NCBI RefSeq assembly: GCF_023100725.1
Contig: NZ_CP095501.1
Location: 3,472,001 to 3,536,000, forward strand
From: Arthrobacter antioxidans
GTDB taxonomy: Bacteria > Actinomycetota > Actinomycetes > Actinomycetales > Micrococcaceae
Length of the DNA: 64,000 nucleotides
Direction of reading: 5' to 3'
The translations under genes were made by a program, and so were the position numbers. This document shows positions 17,456 through 25,633 of the stretch, piece by piece. How positions within the stretch are numbered: position 1 is the stretch's first letter; each line of letters begins with the position of its first letter. A model generated the notes under the pieces. That model was given only the letters and a program-made list of their open reading frames with translations. It had not been told where the DNA came from and did no database searches.

Positions 17456-17686
17456 ATGTTCTTCCTCTTCGGCCTCACCACACGTGAGCACCTCCAGTCC
17501 ACCCATTCCGCTTCCTGCCGCTACTGCGGGAGGTTCGCACCGCAGCAGGTGATCCAGCGCAGGACGAAGATCTCCGTGTTCTTCATCCCGCTCCTCACCG
17601 TGAAGAAGACGCGCCTGCAGGCCTGCACGAACTGCGGCGGCACCTCGCGCATCGACGGTGCCGGCCAGCGCACCATGGCGCACTGA
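17456..17686 (+). CDS. Zinc-ribbon domain protein
   Basis: The 76-aa protein has MFFLFGLTTREHLQ, then a split zinc ribbon CRYCGRFAPQ...ACTNCGGTSR (two CxxC knuckles about 35 residues apart) around a hydrophobic FFIPLLTV strand. This is the zinc_ribbon_15 architecture common in Actinobacteria, of unknown function. The stop codon lies inside the first unit of a 14-bp tandem repeat. Confidence 0.8.
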   Translation: MFFLFGLTTREHLQSTHSASCRYCGRFAPQQVIQRRTKISVFFIPLLTVKKTRLQACTNCGGTSRIDGAGQRTMAH

Positions 17687-17733
17687 CCGGGGCGCACTGA
17701 CCGAGGCGCACTGACCGAGGCGCACTGACCTCA
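17678..17733 (+). repeat. Four tandem copies of a 14-bp unit (GCGCACTGACCGAG)
   Basis: Units begin at 17678, 17692, 17706 and 17720 and differ by one to three bases. The first unit contains the last codons and stop of the zinc-ribbon gene (GCG CAC TGA). The array therefore looks like local slippage duplication of a gene end, reaching to the stop of the convergent anti-sigma gene. Confidence 0.85.
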
Positions 17734-18489
17734 GCCGCCGACGGCCCCGATGGTGCCCCGGACCATGCTGACGCTGGAATGGGTGGGATCCCCGTCGAAG
17801 GGCTCGTCGGAGACGTCCACGATGGGGTACCGCGCCAGATCGATATCGGCCGGGACAGCGAAACTGCCGTGGTCCGCCTCCATCAGGCCGACGCTGTACA
17901 TCTCCTGCAGGTCGGGGGCGATCAGCCACACCTGCCGGAACCCCTCCGGCGTCGCCCCCGTGAGGTCGACCTCGAGGCTCCGGGTTCCGTTGTCGGCGCG
18001 TGAGATCGTGGCCTCTCCCGAGCCCGAGAAGCCGGGCAGGGGGTCCAACTCGGCCTGGGCCAGCACCACACTGCTGCCACCCGAGCGCAGGGTCTCCCAC
18101 CCCCAGAGCGCTCCTCCACCCACGAGGATGCCGACGCCGGCGGCGACCGCCAGCCATCGGGTGGAGACCTGGCGCCGCCTGCGTGCCGGCCGGTCCCTGA
18201 CCGCGGACAGGCCCCGCACGGTCGCCGACGGCTCGGCGCCCGCTTCCGCGCCGTCCGCCTGCAGGTCCGCGGGCAGGCCGAGCTCGGCCTTGATCGCATC
18301 CCAGACCGCCGGGTCCGGCCGCTCCAGGACCACTACCGACCCGTCGGCCTTCGCGGTGGCGACGACGCTCCGCAGCCCGTCCACCTCCGCGGAACAGGTA
18401 CCGCACTGTCCCAGGTGCTCCTGCGACCAGGAGTCGAGTGGTTCACCCAGCGCGGCGAGACCGGCCGCGTCGGGGTCAAGATGCTGCAT
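17731..18489 (-). CDS. rskA: Zinc-binding anti-sigma factor, RskA family
   Basis: The 252-aa membrane protein restrains the adjacent ECF sigma factor. Its cytoplasmic N-terminus contains the zinc anti-sigma motif HLGQCGTC (His25, Cys29, Cys32). One membrane helix follows (WLAVAAGVGILVGGGALWGW, about residues 112-132). The extracytoplasmic part is an anti-sigma-K domain (EATISRADNGTRSLEVDLTG, GFRQVWLIAPDLQEMYSVG, YPIVDVSDEPFDGDPTHS). It overlaps the sigma gene by 14 bp, the usual sigma/anti-sigma arrangement. Family knowledge predicts regulated proteolysis of the helix to release the sigma factor. Confidence 0.92.
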   Translation of the reverse strand: MQHLDPDAAGLAALGEPLDSWSQEHLGQCGTCSAEVDGLRSVVATAKADGSVVVLERPDPAVWDAIKAELGLPADLQADGAEAGAEPSATVRGLSAVRDRPARRRRQVSTRWLAVAAGVGILVGGGALWGWETLRSGGSSVVLAQAELDPLPGFSGSGEATISRADNGTRSLEVDLTGATPEGFRQVWLIAPDLQEMYSVGLMEADHGSFAVPADIDLARYPIVDVSDEPFDGDPTHSSVSMVRGTIGAVGG

Positions 18490-19039
18490 TCCACTCCCCC
18501 AATCGATTGCGTAGGTGCACGAGACTCCTTCGGATATGGCTCTTGACGGTTCCCAGGGGAAGATTCATCCGCGCCGAGATCTGTTGATGTGTGAGGTCTT
18601 CGTAGAAGGCCAGCCTGAGGATGGAACCCTGGGGCTCCCCGAGCCGTGCGAGCTCCGATCCCAGGACCACGCGATCGGTGATGGTGTCCACACCGTGATC
18701 GAGGGTGGCACCGTATTCCGGGGCGACGCCGGCCCGGGCCACCAGGTGTTCCTGCCTGCTCCTGGCCGACAGCGAGTCGAGGATGACGTTCCGGCAGATT
18801 CCCATGATCCAGGCCGGCACCACACCCGACTCGGGGTCGAAGCGGTCCCGGGAACGCCACGCCCTGACGAAGACGTCCTGGGTGATGTCGGCGGCGGCCG
18901 CGCGGTCCCTCATCGACCGCAGGGCGATCGTGTAGACCAGGGGTGAGAACGTCTCGTACGCAGCAGTCATCGCGCGCTCGTCCCCTGCAGAGAAATCCAG
19001 GTCGAGCTGCTTCGTCCAGTCAGGGCCCGGAGATGCCAC
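18476..19039 (-). CDS. sigK: ECF sigma factor, SigK-like
   Basis: The 187-aa extracytoplasmic-function sigma factor has region 2 (AMTAAYETFSPLVYTIALRS...AADITQDVFVRAWRSRDRF) and region 4 (LRLAFYEDLTHQQISARMNL, LGTVKSHIRRSLVHLRNRL). It starts at GTG 19039 with GAGGAG upstream. The partner is the overlapping RskA-type anti-sigma factor. Probable targets include the DUF4397 and sortase genes directly upstream on the same strand, which is inferred from clustering as in other Micrococcaceae. Confidence 0.92.
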   Translation of the reverse strand: MASPGPDWTKQLDLDFSAGDERAMTAAYETFSPLVYTIALRSMRDRAAAADITQDVFVRAWRSRDRFDPESGVVPAWIMGICRNVILDSLSARSRQEHLVARAGVAPEYGATLDHGVDTITDRVVLGSELARLGEPQGSILRLAFYEDLTHQQISARMNLPLGTVKSHIRRSLVHLRNRLGEWNAAS

Positions 19040-19113
19040 GTGTCACTCCTCAAGCCGGGGCCGTTGCCGCACCGGTGCGGCGTCCTGCGATCCTTGGCTC
19101 TTACCCGTCGGAC

Positions 19114-19806
19114 TCAGAGCGGTAAGGCTGTGAGCACTACATTATCCTCATAGTCTCCTTCCTCGGCCAGCCATTCACCCCCGCAGGTGATGATCTTGAG
19201 CTCGTGGTCGCCGTCGCGCTTGAAGATCTCCGACCCGTTCAGCGTGGCCTTCGGGACATTCCGCACGTCCGAGACCGCGTAGGTCAGGGACCGGCCGTCC
19301 TCCAGACCCACCGTGACGGTGGTCCCGATCGCCACGTCCTTCAGCTGGGCGAAGGGCATCACCTCCGTGAGGCTGTCCACGTGGGCGGCAATCACCGCAT
19401 TGCCCGCTTCCGCGCCGGGCGCGGGGCCGTACCGGTACCACCCCGCTTCGTAGAAGCTGTCGGGGATCTCCATGGCGTCGTTCTCCTCGATACCGACGTC
19501 CACGACCTCCACGGAGATGTCGGTACCGGCGACGACGAGCGAGACCGGGGCCGGGTCTCCTGGCTGGAGAGCCCCGTCCGCCTTCTGGAGGGGCACCTCT
19601 GCCATCACCGACGGGGGTGCGGCGGCGTCCGTCGCCGGCGCGGCATCGGCCGCGTCCCCGCCGTCCGTCGGTGCCGGCAGGGTGGGGACGGGCGCCGTGA
19701 TGGCCGGCGCCGGGTCCGCCGTCGGCGGATCGTCGGCCTGCGCACATCCCACGAGGAGGATGGAGGCGAAGGCCGCCGCGGCCAGGGCAGTTCGTCTGGA
19801 ATGCAC
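19114..19806 (-). CDS. Class F sortase-like lipoprotein, no Arg after the catalytic Cys
   Basis: The 230-aa protein has a lipoprotein signal (ILLVGC, Cys21), a Pro/Ala/Asp-rich linker (22-65) and a sortase domain. The catalytic His142 is in VIAAHVDS and Cys208 in KIITCGGEW, with the class F insert SFYEAGWYRYGPAPG. GTG 19806 follows GGAGAG by a normal distance and replaces the longer frame. The 22 residues after Cys208 contain no Arg, although the sortase active site normally uses an Arg on the next strand. It may thus be impaired or use another residue. It sits between the DUF4397 surface protein and sigK. Confidence 0.85.
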   Translation of the reverse strand: MHSRRTALAAAAFASILLVGCAQADDPPTADPAPAITAPVPTLPAPTDGGDAADAAPATDAAAPPSVMAEVPLQKADGALQPGDPAPVSLVVAGTDISVEVVDVGIEENDAMEIPDSFYEAGWYRYGPAPGAEAGNAVIAAHVDSLTEVMPFAQLKDVAIGTTVTVGLEDGRSLTYAVSDVRNVPKATLNGSEIFKRDGDHELKIITCGGEWLAEEGDYEDNVVLTALPL

Positions 19807-19883
19807 TGTCTGGGACTCTCCTGCGAAGGGTGACGTGCCGGGCGGGGAGGGGTGGAGCACCTCCCCGCCCGGCACTGCTGGCA

Positions 19884-20702
19884 TCAGACCCGCGCGGTCC
19901 GACGGCGGGCGACGGCTGCCGCTCCGCCCAACAGGACCAGGAGGAACGCGCCGATCCCGACGGCCGCTCCGTTGTCGTCCTGCGCGGCGAGGCCGGACTG
20001 GCCTCCGGGGACGGCGCCGGGCGAGGAGTGGAGCCCCTCGATCGACTGCGTGGCGAGTGCGAGGTTCCCGGCCTCGAGGCTGCCCCAGGCGTAGACGATC
20101 GTCGAGGTGCCCTCGGGGAGGTTCAGGTCGGCGGGGCCGATCACCGGGTCGGTGGTACCCGTGGCCGCGACGGTCGCCGACACCGTGCCGGGATCCGTGG
20201 TCAGCGAGGCCTCGGCCGGATTGCTCAGGTTCTGGACGATCGGCGCACCTCCGGCCAGGACGTCGACGGCAGGTGCGGCCGCGACGTGGCGGACCGTCAG
20301 CCGTGTCTTGCCGGCCTCGATGGTCGAGACGTCATTGGTGTAGAAGTTCGCCGTCGGCTGCCCCGCGGCGTCGAGATTCGCCGTCGCGGTGTAGTTCCCG
20401 CCGGCCTCGAGCGTCACGTCGACGGGGCCGATCACCGGCGCGCTGGCGTCGGCGGCGTCGGACGCCGTGATCGCCAGCTGGTAGTTCCCCGCCGGCAGGG
20501 CGAGCGGACCGGCCAGCGTGCCCGGCGTGAAGTCGTCCAGCGTGAGGGCGCCGTTGACATAGACGTCCACGGTGAGGTCCGGGACGCCGTGGAGGACGGA
20601 CAGGGACGCATCGGCCGGAGCCTCGGCGGCGGTTGCCGGGGCGGCGATGGACGCCGCTCCCAGGGCTGCTACGGCTCCAATGGCGTACAGGCTTCGTTGC
20701 AT
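19884..20702 (-). CDS. DUF4397 domain secreted protein with C-terminal membrane anchor
   Basis: The 272-aa exported protein has a signal peptide (MQRSLYAIGAVAALGAASIA, cut near ATA-AEAP). Two DUF4397 beta repeats follow, the first from SLSVLHGVPDLTVDVYVNGA and the second from RLTVRHVAAAPAVDVLAGGA. The C-terminus is a hydrophobic helix (VGIGAFLLVLLGGAAAVA) with the basic tail RRRTARV. The end resembles a cell-wall sorting signal, but I see no LPXTG-type pentapeptide before the helix. A good SD (GGAGTAGCC) precedes the ATG. Clustering with a sortase and SigK/RskA suggests an envelope-stress surface protein. Confidence 0.87.
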   Translation of the reverse strand: MQRSLYAIGAVAALGAASIAAPATAAEAPADASLSVLHGVPDLTVDVYVNGALTLDDFTPGTLAGPLALPAGNYQLAITASDAADASAPVIGPVDVTLEAGGNYTATANLDAAGQPTANFYTNDVSTIEAGKTRLTVRHVAAAPAVDVLAGGAPIVQNLSNPAEASLTTDPGTVSATVAATGTTDPVIGPADLNLPEGTSTIVYAWGSLEAGNLALATQSIEGLHSSPGAVPGGQSGLAAQDDNGAAVGIGAFLLVLLGGAAAVARRRTARV

Positions 20703-20855
20703 GGCTACTCCTTGGTGTGGCCCCGATGACGGGGGCTTTTTCGCTGACATCCGGTACTACCCGCGTGCGGGGCGATTCGGATGCACGGAGCACGAAAAAC
20801 TTTTCCCGGACGTCGTCTGCCGCCGATCGGGAGCGCCCCCGACGTCGGGGAGGCG

Positions 20856-23800
20856 TCACACCAGCGGCACCTGCACTGCGACGATCCGCCCGTCGCCGTG
20901 ATTGACCAGGGCACGGCCCACCGGCCGGGGCTGGGCGAGGATCTGCTGCGTCAGGGGGAGCCCGATGCAGCGACCGTCGTAGATGCCGGCAGGTTGGAGG
21001 ACCGCCCCGTGACGCCGCTTGACCAGTTCGTGCATCCAGCTGAGGGCACCTACGCGGTCCAGCTCGTCGGTGCCGTCCGCCGCGATGATGCGGAGCCTGC
21101 CCGTGTTCAGCGCGGCACCCGCGCCCTTGAGCGCGTCCGTGACCTTGAAATCCACGATGGCGGAGGCGTCGTCGACGATCAGCACCAGGTCCTCGTGCCG
21201 CAGCAGCGCCGTCACGGCATCCGCGGTGATCTCTTCCGCGGCCAGCGACTGCACCAGATGGGGGTGACCCGCCAGCGCACGGAGCGGTGACCGCAGCGGC
21301 GTCATCACCGCCACGGCGGCCCCCGCCTCGAGGAGCCCTGCCGCGAGGGCCGCGAGCGCCGTCGACTTCCCCGAGCGCGGAGGGCCGCCGACGACGAACG
21401 TGGGGATGGCCTCGAGGTCCAGCTGGACGGGGCGCACGTCCTCGCCTCCGATGCCGAGGATCGGCGTGCGGGGGCCCGAGCTCACGCCGTACTGCACCAG
21501 TTCGGGGAGGGTGAGCCGTCCGGGTAGGTCCTGGAACCGGATCGGCGCATGCCACTGCGGTTCGGCGTCGTGGCGTTGCCGTGCACGTCCGGCGATGCCT
21601 GCGAGGGCTGTCGCCTGAGCCTGGCTCCCGGGATCCGGGGCCAGGAGCGCTACCTGCACCTCCCTGCCGCTCCCGGTGGCGAAGGCCCGGCCGTCCGGGA
21701 TGCGCTCGGGCATCTCGCGCGGGTTCAGCCCGGCGATCGCGTAGTCGGAGCGGTCGGCGAGGCGGAGCATGAGCTTGTTGTCCACCAGCGAACCGGTCCG
21801 CGGGGACAGGAGCGTGCGGTCGCCCGTGATGACGAGGTGGACGCCGGCCGAGGCGCCCTCACGGAGGAGCTCGAGCACGGCCTGCCCCGCCGTGCTCTGG
21901 CCCGCGTCCCCGATGCCGTGCGCGAAACCTTCCCACTGGTCGAAGAGGATCACGATGTGGGGGATGCGCTCGGCCGCCGGTGCATGCTTGCGCTGCTCGG
22001 CGACGGAGGCGAAGCCCGACGCCGCCAGGGCCGACCGCCGCTCGGTGACCTCCCGCCCCATCCTGCTGATGAAGCGCTCGAGCAGGCCGGTCTGCGTCCG
22101 CGTGACCACGGCGCCGGTGTGCGGCAGCTCGGTGAGCACGCCGAGGCCACCGTTGCCGAAATCCACCCCGTAGAGATGGACGTCATTGGGTGAGGTCCGC
22201 TGGGCGATCGACCCGGCGAGTGTCCGCAGGGTCTGGGTGCGGCCGCTGCGGGGTGAGCCCACGATGAACAGGTGCGAGAAGTCCTCGAAGTCGATGGTGA
22301 AGGCCTGCTGGTCCTGGAGGGACGGGAGGTCCTGCAGTCCGAAGGGCACCTCGGACGGGTGCCCGCTGGGGTCGGGGAGGTCCGGCAGGACGACGGTACC
22401 GGGCAGCGCCGGCAGCCAGGGGCTGGGCTGCCGCTCGATCCGGCCGAGCCCGGTCGCCTCCCGCATCGCCGCGACCAGGACGCGCAGGTCGGTGACCGGC
22501 GAGCCGGCGTCGTCGCCCGCCTTCTTCCGGACGCTCACCGGGCGGCCGATTCCCTCCCATTGCACCGTCGTCACCAGGGGCGGCTCGAGGTGGCTGGCGG
22601 CGGCGGACGGCCGGGGTCCGCCGATCCTCGCGGACTGGAAGGGCAGCAGCGGGCTCGCACCGGACCGGACGAAGGCGCGTCCCGGCGTGGAGGTGGCGAT
22701 GTCCGCCGCATCGGAGGTGCCGATGACGTCGCGGCTCTCCGTGTCATCCGCCATGCGCAGGGCGATGCGCAGGTTGGTGTTGGCCAGGATGTCGGCGGTG
22801 ATGGCGCCGGCCGGGCGCTGCGTGGCCATGACGAGGTGGATGCCGAGGGAGCGTCCCCGCTGGGCGATGCCGACGATCCCGGAGACGAAGTCCGGCAGTT
22901 CGGCCTTCAACGCGGCGAATTCGTCGATCACGAGGACCAGGCGCGGCATCAGGGCGTCCGTCTCACCGCGCTCGCGTGCGGCGGTGAAGTCCTCGATGTC
23001 CTTCGCGCCGACCGTGCCGAGCAACCGTTCACGGCGACGCAGCTCGGCCGCCAGCGATTCCATGGCCCGCTCCACCAGGTGCCCGTCGAGATCGGTCACG
23101 ATCCCGGCCGTGTGCGGCAGGTCGGCGAAATCCCTGAACGCCGCGTTGCCCTTGTAGTCGATCAGGACGAAGGACATCTCGTCCGGGCGGTTCACCAGCG
23201 CGAGGGAGGCGATGAAGGTCTGGAGCAGTTCCGACTTGCCCGCGCCGGTGGTGCCGGCGATGAGCGCGTGCGGTCCGTCCCGGCGGAGGTCGATGGTCAG
23301 GGGGCCGTCGAAGGACTCCCCGAGCACCACGGAGGTGGACCGTCGGGAGCTGTTCCAGCCGAGCAGTACGCCCTGGGGGTCCGGGTCCTGCATCCCCACC
23401 ACGTCCAGGAACCTGGAGACCGCGGGGAGGGAGGAGTCCCCTTCGTCGCTGGCGTCACGGATGGGCGTCAGCGCGCGGGCCACCCACTCGAACCAGTTCC
23501 ACCCGGGCAGGTCGGGGATCATGTCCGTGGTGCTCGCCTCGCGGTCGCGGCCCAGCACCCACGAGTCGGTGCCGGCCACCACGATGGCGCGTGACTCCTC
23601 GGGCAGCAGCCGCTCCTCGGAGTCGATGCACAACGAGTAGACGCCCACACCGGGACCGTCCGCGAGCACGCGGGAGGCCCCGGGCCACTGCCGGAGACGG
23701 CGGACGCCGTCGAGGACGACCACGACGGCGGGGAACGATGCAGGGTCCCTCTTCTTGTCCCGGTTCTCCTCCAGCCGCTGCTCGATCAGCCGGGTGAGCT

Positions 23801-25202
23801 CATTGAGCCGCTGTCCGATGCTCCGGGTGTCATTGCCGATCATGGCGACGGCGTCGGTGCCCGCGACGTGGGGCAGCCATCGGGTCCAGGCCCACTCCTT
23901 CTCCCGGGCGGCGTCGGTGAGCACCACGATCGACACGTCGCGGGGGCTCTGCGTCACTGCCAGCTGAGCCACCATCCACGCACTGCTTCGGTGCACCGCG
24001 TCGTCGGGGCCGCAGATGCCCACCACGCCGTACTGCGCGAGGGAGACCGTCACGGGGACGTCGGATGCCGTGACGTTCTGCCGGCGCCGGTGATCCACCT
24101 CCTCCGGGTTGTCGATCGTGACGTCCGAGGGGACCTCGGCGACTCCCACCCGGACGGACAGGTGCATGGGATCGGACCGGCGCCGTTCCCAGAGCCGCGG
24201 CGACGGAAGCGTCGCCATCAGGCCTGCCGTCGCGGGGTCGGGGCTGAGGAGGCGCCGCTCCCGGGCGAAGGCGATGACGGCGTCCTGTGCGTCCCTCTCG
24301 ATGGTCGCCTTCGTGGCCCGGTACTTCGCCTTGCGCTCCCGATATGTCACTTTGCCGTTGCGGCGCGAATTGAAGTAATTACCCAGCATCATCACGGGCG
24401 ACATCAGACCGAAGATGAGGAAATACGGCCGCTGGAACACCACCGCCAGTGCGACCGCCAGAATCAAGGGCGCCACCATGGCCAGCATCGGCAAGGAATT
24501 CTTGCTTCCCGCCTCCGGCGGGGTGGGCAGGCGGAATTCCCTGGGGCGGTCCGGTGGAAAGAGGCGGGGAGGCCGGTTGAAATCGATGGCGCCGGGAATG
24601 TCCGAGGGTTTCAACGACGCGCGCGTCTGTTCCGAGGATTCCACTTCGAAGGCGCGGTCCTTGACGCGCAGCGTGCTTCCCGCAGTCCAGGCAGTGCGCG
24701 CCGCCAGCTGCCGTCCGTCGAGGGTCACCAGGGCGGAGGCGCTCGTGTGCTGCACGACGACGGAACCCCCCGCACCCACTTCGATCAGCGCGGCGATCAG
24801 GGGGACCGACGGATCATCGACGTGCAGGGCGTTGCGCGGGTCGGAGCCGACGGCGGCCTTGCCGTCCGTCAGCCGGTAGATGGTGCCGGCGCCCGGTCCG
24901 GACACCTGCTTGACCAGCACGGCATTGCCTGAGCCGGGAGGACTTCCCTCCGGAGACCGCGTTGCGGAGGTGTCGGACGGCAGGGCCGCGACCCGGAGGA
25001 CGGTGCCGTCGCCCACGCCGGTCGCACCCCAGGGAACATCGCTCGAATCCAGGGGCGTCAGGGGGGCATCCGTAATCGAGGAATCGGAGAGCGAGGCCCT
25101 GATCGCCGCGAGGACGTCGCGGGCGGGAAGAGCCGGGTCCGCGTCCACGAGGACGTCCGTGGCGTCCGTGGCACTGGAGACCACCGTGATGAATTGCCGC
25201 AT
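20856..25202 (-). CDS. Type VII secretion FtsK/SpoIIIE ATPase, EssC/EccC-like with FHA domain
   Basis: This 1448-aa membrane ATPase is the motor of a type VII system. A YukD/ubiquitin-like region (1-75) is followed by an FHA-like beta domain (about 95-190). Two membrane helices lie at about 238-277. Three FtsK-type ATPase units come next: Walker A GTTGAGKS (650-657) with Walker B LVLVIDE (755-761), a second P-loop GSPRSGRT (982-989) with Arg in place of Lys, and a third GPPRSGKS (1273-1280) with LVLIVDD near 1344. The FHA-first layout resembles Firmicutes EssC and actinobacterial orphan EccC forms more than split EccCa/EccCb. It is divergent from a WXG100-like gene. No EccB, EccD, EccE or mycosin is in this window. 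Confidence 0.93.
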   Translation of the reverse strand: MRQFITVVSSATDATDVLVDADPALPARDVLAAIRASLSDSSITDAPLTPLDSSDVPWGATGVGDGTVLRVAALPSDTSATRSPEGSPPGSGNAVLVKQVSGPGAGTIYRLTDGKAAVGSDPRNALHVDDPSVPLIAALIEVGAGGSVVVQHTSASALVTLDGRQLAARTAWTAGSTLRVKDRAFEVESSEQTRASLKPSDIPGAIDFNRPPRLFPPDRPREFRLPTPPEAGSKNSLPMLAMVAPLILAVALAVVFQRPYFLIFGLMSPVMMLGNYFNSRRNGKVTYRERKAKYRATKATIERDAQDAVIAFARERRLLSPDPATAGLMATLPSPRLWERRRSDPMHLSVRVGVAEVPSDVTIDNPEEVDHRRRQNVTASDVPVTVSLAQYGVVGICGPDDAVHRSSAWMVAQLAVTQSPRDVSIVVLTDAAREKEWAWTRWLPHVAGTDAVAMIGNDTRSIGQRLNELTRLIEQRLEENRDKKRDPASFPAVVVVLDGVRRLRQWPGASRVLADGPGVGVYSLCIDSEERLLPEESRAIVVAGTDSWVLGRDREASTTDMIPDLPGWNWFEWVARALTPIRDASDEGDSSLPAVSRFLDVVGMQDPDPQGVLLGWNSSRRSTSVVLGESFDGPLTIDLRRDGPHALIAGTTGAGKSELLQTFIASLALVNRPDEMSFVLIDYKGNAAFRDFADLPHTAGIVTDLDGHLVERAMESLAAELRRRERLLGTVGAKDIEDFTAARERGETDALMPRLVLVIDEFAALKAELPDFVSGIVGIAQRGRSLGIHLVMATQRPAGAITADILANTNLRIALRMADDTESRDVIGTSDAADIATSTPGRAFVRSGASPLLPFQSARIGGPRPSAAASHLEPPLVTTVQWEGIGRPVSVRKKAGDDAGSPVTDLRVLVAAMREATGLGRIERQPSPWLPALPGTVVLPDLPDPSGHPSEVPFGLQDLPSLQDQQAFTIDFEDFSHLFIVGSPRSGRTQTLRTLAGSIAQRTSPNDVHLYGVDFGNGGLGVLTELPHTGAVVTRTQTGLLERFISRMGREVTERRSALAASGFASVAEQRKHAPAAERIPHIVILFDQWEGFAHGIGDAGQSTAGQAVLELLREGASAGVHLVITGDRTLLSPRTGSLVDNKLMLRLADRSDYAIAGLNPREMPERIPDGRAFATGSGREVQVALLAPDPGSQAQATALAGIAGRARQRHDAEPQWHAPIRFQDLPGRLTLPELVQYGVSSGPRTPILGIGGEDVRPVQLDLEAIPTFVVGGPPRSGKSTALAALAAGLLEAGAAVAVMTPLRSPLRALAGHPHLVQSLAAEEITADAVTALLRHEDLVLIVDDASAIVDFKVTDALKGAGAALNTGRLRIIAADGTDELDRVGALSWMHELVKRRHGAVLQPAGIYDGRCIGLPLTQQILAQPRPVGRALVNHGDGRIVAVQVPLV

Positions 25203-25245
25203 AACCTCGCGTATCCCCCGTTTTAATGAAAATGTATGCTCATCG

Positions 25246-25251
25246 TATAGT
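25246..25251 (+). promoter_or_regulatory. TATAGT -10 box of the type VII small-protein operon
   Basis: TATAGT lies in an unusually AT-rich 115-bp divergent space between the EssC-like ATPase and the first WXG100-like gene. A weak TTAATG is 17 bp upstream. Transcription would start about 60 bp before the ATG at 25318. Confidence 0.4.
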
Positions 25252-25317
25252 CTCGACCGCGGGTCTCAATTCCAGAACGGGGCCTCGATCAATCCAACAC
25301 CATAGGAGCATGGATTC

Positions 25318-25599
25318 ATGGCCATTCAGATCGATTACGCCGCTATGGAAAACGAGGCGGCTGCCCTCCAGACCGCCGCCAGTGACTTCGAATCATCATT
25401 GGCAACACTTCTGAGCCGGATCACCAATCTCACCTCGCCCTCGGGCGGCTTCTCGACCGAAGTGGCGAGTGGCAAGTTCGGGACGAGTTACCAGGACTTC
25501 GATCACCAGGCCCGCAACCTCATTCCTGCTCTCCACGCCTTCCAGTCGGATCTGAGAAACTCCATTGACCGCTTCAAGACTGCTGACGGCGCCGTCTGA
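25318..25599 (+). CDS. WXG100-superfamily (EsxA-like) protein without a WxG motif
   Basis: The 93-aa protein has the size and two-helix hairpin pattern of ESAT-6/WXG100 secretion substrates: MAIQIDYAAMENEAAALQTA...TLLSRI, a turn SPSGGFSTEV, then a second helix with YQDFDHQARNLIPALHAFQ and NSIDRFKTAD. The turn has SGGF in place of WxG, and the C-terminal export motif YxxxD/E is not obvious. GGAGC sits upstream of the ATG. Its position next to the EssC-like ATPase makes it the likely founding substrate or chaperone of the system, which is inference from context. Confidence 0.8.
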   Translation: MAIQIDYAAMENEAAALQTAASDFESSLATLLSRITNLTSPSGGFSTEVASGKFGTSYQDFDHQARNLIPALHAFQSDLRNSIDRFKTADGAV

Positions 25600-25633
25600 C
25601 GCTTCCCGCACACTCGAGGCTGGTGCGGCACCA

